Shown here: positions 58,583 through 64,000 of the stretch, piece by piece
Layout of the letters: each line of letters opens with the position of its first letter
Numbering within the stretch: the stretch's first letter is position 1
NCBI RefSeq assembly: GCF_040545875.1
Contig: NZ_JBEPMR010000015.1
DNA: 64,000 nt
Source of the DNA: Faecalicatena_A orotica
GTDB taxonomy: Bacteria; Bacillota; Clostridia; Lachnospirales; Lachnospiraceae
Strand: one strand, 5' to 3'
Notes under the pieces: model-generated
The model's input: the letters and a program-made list of their open reading frames with translations, nothing else
Databases searched by the model: none
What the model was told of the DNA's origin: nothing
Position numbers and translations under genes: made by a program

Positions 58583-59953
58583 TCAGACCGGATTTATCTT
58601 CTTCTTTATAATATTAACCGTATTGTTAAGAGCTTCATCTACGGTAATCTCATGTTCAATCTTCTTGACACCATGGCTGACAGAGGCATGATCCTTGCCG
58701 CCTAAGATGATACCGACTGACTTCAGAGGGGTATCGGTCATGGCACGGCATAAATACATGACAATCTGGCGGGGAAGTACAATCTCTGCATTCCTTTTCT
58801 TGCCTTTCAGCTCAGCTACGGGTACATTAAAATGTTCAGAAACAACATCAATAATTAATTCCGGGGTAACGACCCGGTTCTTATCCGGAGAAATCATATC
58901 CTTTAAGGCCTCCGCTGCGAGCGGAATATCAATCGGCTTTTTCTCCAGATTTGACAGTGCTATCAATTTATTAAGAGAGCCTTCGAGTTCTCTGATGTTA
59001 GACTTGATATTATTCGCTATATATTGAAGGACTTCGTCCGGTATATGGTAGCGCTCAAGCCCGTCCAATTCTTCTTTCTTACGAAGGATTGCCATTCTTG
59101 TCTCATAATCAGGGGAAGAAATGTCTGCAATCAGTCCCCACTCAAAACGTGTACGCAGCCTTGCCTCAAGCGTTTCGATATCTTTCGGCGGCTTATCACT
59201 GGATATGATAATCTGCTTTCCTGAAACATGCAGGTGGTTGAACGTATGGAAGAATTCTTCCTGCGTACTTTCCTTGCCTATAATAAACTGAATATCATCA
59301 ATCAGGAGAACATCGTTATTCCTGTACTTTTCACGGAATGTGGTCATGGCCAGTTCATTCCCGTTCTTACCAATCTTCAAAGCATCGATCAGTTCATTTG
59401 TGAACGTCTCACTTGTGACATAAAGAACTTTTTTTTCAGGATCATTCTCTAATATGAAGTGTGCGATGGAATGCATAAGGTGAGTCTTACCAAGTCCTAC
59501 ACCTCCGTATATAAACAGCGGGTTATAAATCTCACCCGGAGATTCCGCAACTGCAAGGGATGCGGCATGGGCGAAATTGTTATTGCTGCCCACGACAAAA
59601 GTATCAAATGTATACTTTCCATTGAGATTTGCATTCTCAAAGATCGCATTTGACTTCTGCTTCTTAACTACATTCTCCTTTTTCTCCTGGATAGTTACAT
59701 TATCTTCTGTAACAAAGGATATATCGTATTCCTTTCCTGTTACTTCAGCAATGCACACTTTAAAAGGAAGCATATATTTTTCTTCTATATGCTCCAGACT
59801 TGCTTTCAACCTCACAAGAATATAAACAGTGTCATCGGTCACTTCATATACGGTAAGTGGTGCAATCCACGTATTGTATGAAATATTTGATGAGCAATAT
59901 TCTAACTTCATTTTATTTAGGATCTGCTCCCAATTTTCTTCTACAATGTTCAT
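58583..59953 (-). CDS. dnaA: Chromosomal replication initiator DnaA
   Basis: The 456-residue AAA+ initiator that binds DnaA boxes and melts the origin. Domain I (about 1-85), a linker with EKKENVVKKQKS (about 90-110), and AAA+ domain III with YTFDTFVVGSNNNFAHAA, Walker A GGVGLGKTHLMHSIAH near 150, Walker B NDVLLIDDIQFI near 212. Domain IV has the DNA-binding signature GGKDHASVSHGVKKIEHEI near 420. Preceded by TAGGAG and a 12-bp perfect leader hairpin (59976-60010). DnaA boxes on both sides indicate autoregulation and origin function. Confidence 0.98.
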   Translation of the reverse strand: MNIVEENWEQILNKMKLEYCSSNISYNTWIAPLTVYEVTDDTVYILVRLKASLEHIEEKYMLPFKVCIAEVTGKEYDISFVTEDNVTIQEKKENVVKKQKSNAIFENANLNGKYTFDTFVVGSNNNFAHAASLAVAESPGEIYNPLFIYGGVGLGKTHLMHSIAHFILENDPEKKVLYVTSETFTNELIDALKIGKNGNELAMTTFREKYRNNDVLLIDDIQFIIGKESTQEEFFHTFNHLHVSGKQIIISSDKPPKDIETLEARLRTRFEWGLIADISSPDYETRMAILRKKEELDGLERYHIPDEVLQYIANNIKSNIRELEGSLNKLIALSNLEKKPIDIPLAAEALKDMISPDKNRVVTPELIIDVVSEHFNVPVAELKGKKRNAEIVLPRQIVMYLCRAMTDTPLKSVGIILGGKDHASVSHGVKKIEHEITVDEALNNTVNIIKKKINPV

Positions 59954-59975
59954 CGATAAGTACTCCTAATCAATA

Positions 59976-60010
59976 TAATAGAGAGATATCTAGGCAAAAT
60001 CTCTCTATTA
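59976..60010 (-). promoter_or_regulatory. Perfect hairpin in the dnaA leader
   Basis: TAATAGAGAGAT (59976-59987) and ATCTCTCTATTA (59999-60010) are exact complements with an 11-base loop, 23 bases upstream of the dnaA start codon on the minus strand. There is no T-run, so it is more likely a translation/stability element or a protein-binding palindrome than a terminator. Confidence 0.65.
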
Positions 60011-60125
60011 CATTTTACATCAAAACGGTATTAGAAGCAATGAGAAATGCTGTGTATAACTTTATGAACAAAATTAACGCAGATAAAATATGGGGCCGGA
60101 ATAGGAAAAAAAATTTAATCTACAC

Positions 60126-60168
60126 ATTATACAGTAGTTATAAAGTAGTTATCCACATTTTATCCACA
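60126..60168 (-). promoter_or_regulatory. DnaA boxes overlapping the candidate dnaA promoter
   Basis: Two consensus boxes TTATCCACA lie at 60149-60157 and 60160-60168 (11-bp period), with a third inverted copy at 60338-60346. A TATAAT is present on the minus strand at 60126-60131, 17 bp from the first box, which would occupy its -35. This suggests DnaA represses its own gene; the -35 match itself is poor. Confidence 0.6.
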
Positions 60169-60264
60169 GAAATTCACACCAAAGAAGCAAATTGTGGAAA
60201 AGTGTCAGATTAGGAAAGTGGATATGTTGATTTCCGAGAACGGGGATGCTAATGGAAAGATGCG

Positions 60265-60376
60265 AAAAGGCCCTGTAGTGGGAGCATATACCTGTTTTCC
60301 ACCCGGGTTGCCTGCTAAGAATGTGTAGTTGATAAAGTGTGGATAATGAAGGAATATGCCCACCGCAGGGCCTTTT
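60265..60376. ncRNA. Candidate structured element in the dnaA-rpmH gap (unassigned)
   Basis: Arms of about 24 bases, beginning AAAAGGCCCTG at 60265 and ending CAGGGCCTTTT at 60376, pair with small internal mismatches (GGGAGCATAT with ATATGCCCA). An inner UUUUCCAC/GUGGAUAA pairing (7 of 8) continues the rod. The whole would be a 112-base rod-like RNA ending GGGCCUUUU, or a DNA element with a DnaA box (60338) in its interior. It is not 4.5S/SRP RNA: the GGAAG..AGCAG tip is missing. Direction and expression are unknown. Confidence 0.4.
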
Positions 60377-60413
60377 ACACATTAAAAGCGTGAAAAATAT
60401 TCTTCTGATTGTT

Positions 60414-60484
60414 CTCTGGTAAGGGAAAAGCGGGTCTGCAGTTTTGTAAGGATTTTTTCTTTAATCAAAGAAAGCATACCAGAG
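60414..60484. repeat. Second inverted repeat in the dnaA-rpmH gap
   Basis: CTCTGGTA (60414-60421) and TACCAGAG (60477-60484) are perfect complements enclosing a CTTT/AAAG dyad. It lies between the element at 60265-60376 and the rpmH promoter. The remainder of the 59954-60702 gap has no coding gene that I can support. Confidence 0.5.
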
Positions 60485-60566
60485 CTGATATGATACCTAG
60501 TAATTAAGATAGAACTTGATACACAGAAAGATGTTGCCACAATTTAAGAAAAATGCAGGGAATGGC

Positions 60567-60595
60567 TTGACTTACGGGCATTTTTTGAATATAAT
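60567..60595 (+). promoter_or_regulatory. Promoter of the rpmH operon
   Basis: TTGACT (60567-60572), a 17-bp spacer and TATAAT (60590-60595), near-consensus, about 108 bases upstream of rpmH. Confidence 0.8.
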
Positions 60596-60702
60596 TAAGA
60601 GCAGTGTCTTTCTGCCTATTATAATAGTAGAAAGAAATAAAATTTGAGAATCATTGTAAATACTTTATAATAAGTATCTCAACTAAAGGAGGTGTATTGG
60701 TA

Positions 60703-60837
60703 ATGAAAATGACATTTCAGCCTAAAAACAGACAGAGATCAAAAGTTCATGGCTTTAGAGCAAGAATGAGTACTCCGGGCGGAAGAAAAGTTTTAGCTGC
60801 CAGAAGAGCAAAAGGAAGAAAACAGTTATCAGCTTAG
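60703..60837 (+). CDS. rpmH: 50S ribosomal protein L34
   Basis: A 44-residue basic ribosomal protein: MKMTFQPKNRQRSKVHGFRA then RMSTPGGRKVLAARRAKGRK, a full match to bacterial L34. AAAGGAGGTG precedes the ATG by 8 bases. First gene of the rpmH-rnpA-yidD-yidC-jag-mnmE operon. Confidence 0.97.
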   Translation: MKMTFQPKNRQRSKVHGFRARMSTPGGRKVLAARRAKGRKQLSA

Positions 60838-60893
60838 GCCGCATCTATGTGGCCTTTTCTTCTATTTATAAAAGGAAAAGCGCGGTATAAAGA

Positions 60894-61232
60894 ATGAAGT
60901 TTTCGGAATCTTTGAAGAAGAATAAAGATTTTCAGATCGTTTATAAAAACAGTAAATCGTATGCAAACAAGTATCTTGTTATGTATGTGAGGGAGAATGG
61001 TACGGAAAAGAACAGACTTGGGATTTCCGTGAGCAAGAAAGTTGGAAATAGTGTTGTAAGACATCATCTTACACGATTAATCAGAGAAAGTTATCGACTT
61101 CAAGAGGCACATTTCAAAGGTGGATTAGATATAATTGTGATTGCGAGAGTGAGTGCAAAAGATAAGAGTTATCATGTCATTGAGAGTGCACTCATCCACT
61201 TGGGAAGGCTTCATGAAATATATAATCAGTAA
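60894..61232 (+). CDS. rnpA: Ribonuclease P protein component
   Basis: The 112-residue protein cofactor of RNase P, which matures tRNA 5' ends. Diagnostic RNR-type motif NRLGISVSKKVGNSVVRHHLTRLIRESYR (about 41-69), and the N-terminal ESLKKNKDFQIVYKNSKSYANKYLVMYV binding cleft. No strong Shine-Dalgarno is visible before the ATG (AGCGCGGTATAAAG), suggesting translation coupled to or weaker than rpmH. Confidence 0.96.
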   Translation: MKFSESLKKNKDFQIVYKNSKSYANKYLVMYVRENGTEKNRLGISVSKKVGNSVVRHHLTRLIRESYRLQEAHFKGGLDIIVIARVSAKDKSYHVIESALIHLGRLHEIYNQ

Positions 61233-61311
61233 AATAATAAGTAGAAGCGCTGAGATGTACTTAAAAGCCCATGAGCAGCATGGCAGGCGCTAAAGAAAGG
61301 GAGCGACGCAG

Positions 61312-61524
61312 ATGAAGCGTGTTTTAATAGGACTTATCCGGTTCTATCAAAAATATCTGTCCGGATTAAAGACAAGGTATCACTGCATCTATACACCGAC
61401 CTGTTCACAGTACGGTATTGAAGCGATTCAGAAGTATGGTGCGATCAAAGGCGGTGCCTTAACAATCTGGAGAATTCTGCGGTGCAATCCATTTGCAAAA
61501 GGCGGATATGATCCGGTACCTTAA
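61312..61524 (+). CDS. yidD: Membrane protein insertion efficiency factor YidD
   Basis: A 70-residue protein that assists YidC-dependent membrane insertion. It has the conserved IRFYQKYLSGLKTRYHCIYTPTCSQYGIEAI with TPTCSQYG, and LTIWRILRCNPFAKGGYDPVP. Located between rnpA and yidC as in most bacteria; 12 bases before yidC. Confidence 0.96.
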   Translation: MKRVLIGLIRFYQKYLSGLKTRYHCIYTPTCSQYGIEAIQKYGAIKGGALTIWRILRCNPFAKGGYDPVP

Positions 61525-61536
61525 GGAGGATAAGAG

Positions 61537-62826
61537 ATGTATGGAATTTTAGCTGCAGGATATGCAGACTGGCCGGTTATTCATCAGATTTCCTGGCTGC
61601 TTGGAAAAGTGATGAACGGAATTTATAATGTGATGGATGGTTTGTTCGGGATACAGAACATTGGTGTTTGTATCATCATCTTTACAATCATCGTATATAC
61701 ATTAATGATTCCATTGACAATTAAACAACAGAAATGGTCTAAGATGTCTTCTGTTATGAATCCTGAGATTCAGAAGATTCAGAAAAAGTATGCAGGTAAA
61801 AAAGACCAGGCGTCCATGTTAAAGCAACAGGAAGAGATGCAGACTGTATATGAAAAATATGGTACGTCGCCAACAGGCGGATGTCTGCCAATGCTGATCC
61901 AGATGCCCGTACTTTTTGCGCTGTATCCGGTAATTCAGAATATTCCGAATTATGTACAGGGTGTAAAAGATGTCTATATGCCGGTTGTAAATCAGATCAT
62001 GGCTGCAGATGGTTTCCAGAAGATTATGGAGAAGATCGGAGAAGCCAAACCTGTACTTATGAGCCCAAAGGCTTATGACTATTCACAGGCAGATACACTT
62101 GTGAATGCACTGTATAAATTTCAGGATTCCACATGGAATACACTGGTGGACAAGATTCCGTCCCTGAATGATATTGTAGAAACAACAACACAGACTGTCG
62201 GACACTTAAACAGTTTCCTCGGAATTAATATTGGTGAAGCGCCATTTACTATGCTGACAGCTGCCATTAAAGATTTTTCTATTCTCGGGATTATCCTGGC
62301 TGCTATCATCCCTATTATGGCAGGTCTTACACAGTTTATCAGTGTGAAGTTACAGCCGCAGCCACAGGCTGACCCGAACAACCAGATGGCGAACTCTATG
62401 AAGACAATGACATATACCATGCCTCTGTTTTCAGTATTTATGGGATTTACGCTCCCTGCAGGTCTTGGTTTGTACTGGGCAATCAGTGCGGTAGTAAGAT
62501 GTGTACAGCAGCTTGCAATTAATAAGTACCTCAGCAAAAAGTCAACAGAAGAGATGATTCAGGAGAATCAGAAAAAGGCTGCCAAGAAGCGTGAGAAAAA
62601 GGGTACGTCTGCACAGTCCATCAACAGAATGGCAACGACAAGTACAAGAAATGTAGAAGAAAAGAAAAAAACAAATATTTCTGACAAAGAAAGAGAAGAG
62701 CGTCTTCAGAAAGCTGCACAGTATACGAAGAACGCGAAGTCAGGAAGCCTTGCATCAAAGGCAAATCTTGTCAGCAGATTCAACAGCGGACAGAGTACAT
62801 CGGACAAGACAGAAGATGATAAATAG
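61537..62826 (+). CDS. yidC: Membrane protein insertase YidC/OxaA
   Basis: A 429-residue polytopic insertase, longer than B. subtilis SpoIIIJ. TM segment IGVCIIIFTIIVYTLMIPLTIKQQKWSKMSSVMNPEIQKIQKKYAGK near 42-88 is the 60KD_IMP signature, followed by TSPTGGCLPMLIQMPVLFALYPVI near 110. Further helices lie at about 240 and 290-320 (MPLFSVFMGFTLPAGLGLYWAIS). There is an extended loop of about 90 residues between TM2 and TM3 and a charged Lys/Glu-rich cytoplasmic tail (340-429). It lacks the lipobox of the Bacillus form. Confidence 0.96.
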   Translation: MYGILAAGYADWPVIHQISWLLGKVMNGIYNVMDGLFGIQNIGVCIIIFTIIVYTLMIPLTIKQQKWSKMSSVMNPEIQKIQKKYAGKKDQASMLKQQEEMQTVYEKYGTSPTGGCLPMLIQMPVLFALYPVIQNIPNYVQGVKDVYMPVVNQIMAADGFQKIMEKIGEAKPVLMSPKAYDYSQADTLVNALYKFQDSTWNTLVDKIPSLNDIVETTTQTVGHLNSFLGINIGEAPFTMLTAAIKDFSILGIILAAIIPIMAGLTQFISVKLQPQPQADPNNQMANSMKTMTYTMPLFSVFMGFTLPAGLGLYWAISAVVRCVQQLAINKYLSKKSTEEMIQENQKKAAKKREKKGTSAQSINRMATTSTRNVEEKKKTNISDKEREERLQKAAQYTKNAKSGSLASKANLVSRFNSGQSTSDKTEDDK

Positions 62827-62854
62827 TTAGAATCACAGAAAGGAAGGATTCAGG

Positions 62855-63721
62855 ATGAACGGTAGTATCAGAGTATCTGCAAAAACAGTGGATGATGCAA
62901 TTACAGAAGCGTTGATTCAGTTAGGTGTGACCAGTGACCGGTTAGATTATGAAGTCATTGAAAAGGGAAGTGCCGGATTCCTTGGAATAGGTGTAAAACA
63001 GGCAGTTATTGAAGCAAGAAGAAAACCTGAACCTGTCATAGAAGAGCCTGAGATTAAGCCGGAAGTAAAAGCTGAAGTTAAGACAGAAGTAAAATCAGAA
63101 ATGAAGCCGGAAGCAAAACCTGAAGTTAAAAAAGCTCCGGTAAAGGAAGCTAAGAAGAAAGATTACGCAAAAAAAGAAGAGCGTTCCAGAAAAGAATTCA
63201 GGGAAGAGACGCACCGCGAAGAAGTAAAGCCGGCTGTGAAACGCGAATCTGAACTTGCAGAAGTAAAAGATGAGACGAAAAAAGCCGTTGAATCCTTTTT
63301 ATGTGATACACTGAAGGCCATGGGAATGACTGTGGAACTGGTTTCAGATATTGATGCTGACGGAGCCTTAAGTATTGAGATGAAGGGTGACAATATGGGA
63401 ATCCTTATCGGAAAGCGCGGACAGACACTGGATTCCCTCCAGTACCTTGCTAACAGGGTTGCCAACAAGCATCAGGACGGATATGTACGTGTGAAGCTGG
63501 ATACAGAGAATTATCGTGCAAGAAGAGAAGAGACACTTAAGAATCTTGCAAAGAATATTGCATATAAGGTAAAACGTTCAAGAAGATCAGTATCTTTAGA
63601 GCCGATGAATCCTTATGAAAGAAGAATTATCCACGCAGCACTTCAGTATGATCCATACGTAACGACCCATAGTGAGGGAGATGAGCCTTACAGAAAAGTA
63701 GTTGTTACATTAAAGAAGTAA
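62855..63721 (+). CDS. jag: Jag (KhpB) RNA-binding protein
   Basis: A 288-residue protein. Jag-N domain (1-52, VSAKTVDDAITEALIQLGVTSDRLDYEVIEKGSAGFLGIGVKQAVIEAR). A low-complexity Glu/Lys/Pro linker with KPEVKAEVKTEVKSEMKPEA-type repeats (about 58-145). KH domain with IGKRGQTLDSLQYLANRVAN near 190. C-terminal R3H domain with LEPMNPYERRIIHAAL near 250. Probably works with KhpA in RNA-based control of the envelope. The linker is longer than in B. subtilis. Confidence 0.95.
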   Translation: MNGSIRVSAKTVDDAITEALIQLGVTSDRLDYEVIEKGSAGFLGIGVKQAVIEARRKPEPVIEEPEIKPEVKAEVKTEVKSEMKPEAKPEVKKAPVKEAKKKDYAKKEERSRKEFREETHREEVKPAVKRESELAEVKDETKKAVESFLCDTLKAMGMTVELVSDIDADGALSIEMKGDNMGILIGKRGQTLDSLQYLANRVANKHQDGYVRVKLDTENYRARREETLKNLAKNIAYKVKRSRRSVSLEPMNPYERRIIHAALQYDPYVTTHSEGDEPYRKVVVTLKK

Positions 63722-63753
63722 GAAAAAGTAGTAATAGAATCGAAGCGAAAGAG

Positions 63754-63804
63754 GACGTTTCCGCTTCACGGATGCTTTCGTGAAGCTGGGAAACGTCTTT
63801 TTAT
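63754..63804 (+). terminator. Intrinsic terminator between jag and mnmE
   Basis: GACGTTTCC-GCTTCAC pairs with GTGAAGC-GGGAAACGTC and is followed by TTTTTATTT. It should end most rpmH-operon transcripts before mnmE. Confidence 0.9.
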
Positions 63805-63879
63805 TTCATAAACAGCAAATCAAAGCTGCCTGACCTTGGCGGCGGCCTAGAGCGTGTTTGATAATTGGCAGGAGGCAGG

Positions 63880-64000
63880 TATGAAGAAGGATACAATTGC
63901 CGCAATTTCCACAGGTATGACGAATTCAGGAATTGGAATCGTGCGTATCAGCGGGGATGAGGCATTTCATATGATAGATAGGATTTACCATGGGAAAGAA
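63880..64000 (+). CDS. mnmE: tRNA modification GTPase MnmE, N-terminal part (runs off the window)
   Basis: The first 40 codons encode MKKDTIAAISTGMTNSGIGI followed by VRISGDEAFHMIDRI, the typical N-terminal folate-binding start of MnmE (TrmE). This GTPase modifies wobble uridine with MnmG. AGGAGG precedes the ATG. Position after jag is conserved. Confidence 0.95.

Noticed and set aside
60265..60376. Bacterial SRP (4.5S) RNA
   Set aside because: The GGCAGGGCC-like outer helix is similar but the conserved GGAAG/AGCAG tip is absent on both strands.

Overview
This window is the chromosomal replication-origin region of a low-to-mid-GC anaerobic Firmicute, most probably a member of the Lachnospiraceae (Clostridium cluster XIVa). 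That placement is an inference. It rests on the gene order gyrA-gyrB-recF-yaaA-dnaN-dnaA | rpmH-rnpA-yidD-yidC-jag-mnmE, the Clostridia-type proteins (two-subunit fumarase, tungsten aldehyde oxidoreductase, C_GCAxxG_C_C protein) and the AGGAGG-type ribosome binding sites. No sequence search was possible. Transcription diverges from the dnaA-rpmH gap: most genes from 0 to 60 kb lie on the minus strand and the rpmH operon reads plus.

Layout. 0-0.5 kb: the 5' end of a 16S rRNA gene (minus) with its promoter and an upstream tRNA-Ser(GCU). 0.6-7.6 kb: housekeeping and membrane genes (plsC, fumarase subunits, C_GCAxxG_C_C protein, RDD protein, sppA, a DUF4153/DUF4173-like membrane protein, and an HTH/DUF2975 pair). 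7.8-12.1 kb: a secreted leucine-rich-repeat protein divergent from a LytTR response regulator/GHKL kinase pair, with three helically phased direct repeats between them. 12.1-23.7 kb: a catabolic island of three minus-strand units. These are rpoN plus a PrpR-like sigma-54 activator; hydrolase/DUF997/Na+ symporter; and CaiB-type CoA-transferase/HMG-CoA-lyase/split transketolase/2-hydroxyacid dehydrogenase. The activator is frameshifted so that its Fis-type HTH is out of frame. 24-29.2 kb: DUF5131 protein and a redox cluster (SCP2-like protein, Fe-alcohol dehydrogenase, four-cluster ferredoxin, aldehyde:ferredoxin oxidoreductase, MoaD-like carrier). 29.6-30.5 kb: an Rpn-family nuclease.

30.6-51 kb is a large surface-appendage island. 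It holds a SipW-type signal peptidase, two proteins with SipW-type signal peptides, two further membrane-anchored surface proteins, a DUF5979-like pilin-like protein, two class C sortases, an LPXTG major pilin, a 1929-residue double-VWA tip protein, a conserved small protein and an M23/glucosaminidase wall hydrolase with 45-bp repeats. At its upstream edge are a SARP/BTAD-type regulator, a second signal peptidase I, a membrane GGDEF-like protein and a membrane-tethered protein with a sigma-70 region-2-like domain. Two promoters in the island share a closely similar block with identical spacing, suggesting one regulator for the pilus operon and the wall hydrolase, which could open the wall for pilus passage.

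51-64 kb: gyrA, gyrB, recF, yaaA, dnaN, dnaA; DnaA-box clusters on both sides of dnaA; and the rpmH-rnpA-yidD-yidC-jag-mnmE operon, with several long hairpins in the dnaA-rpmH gap that are not explained by known features.
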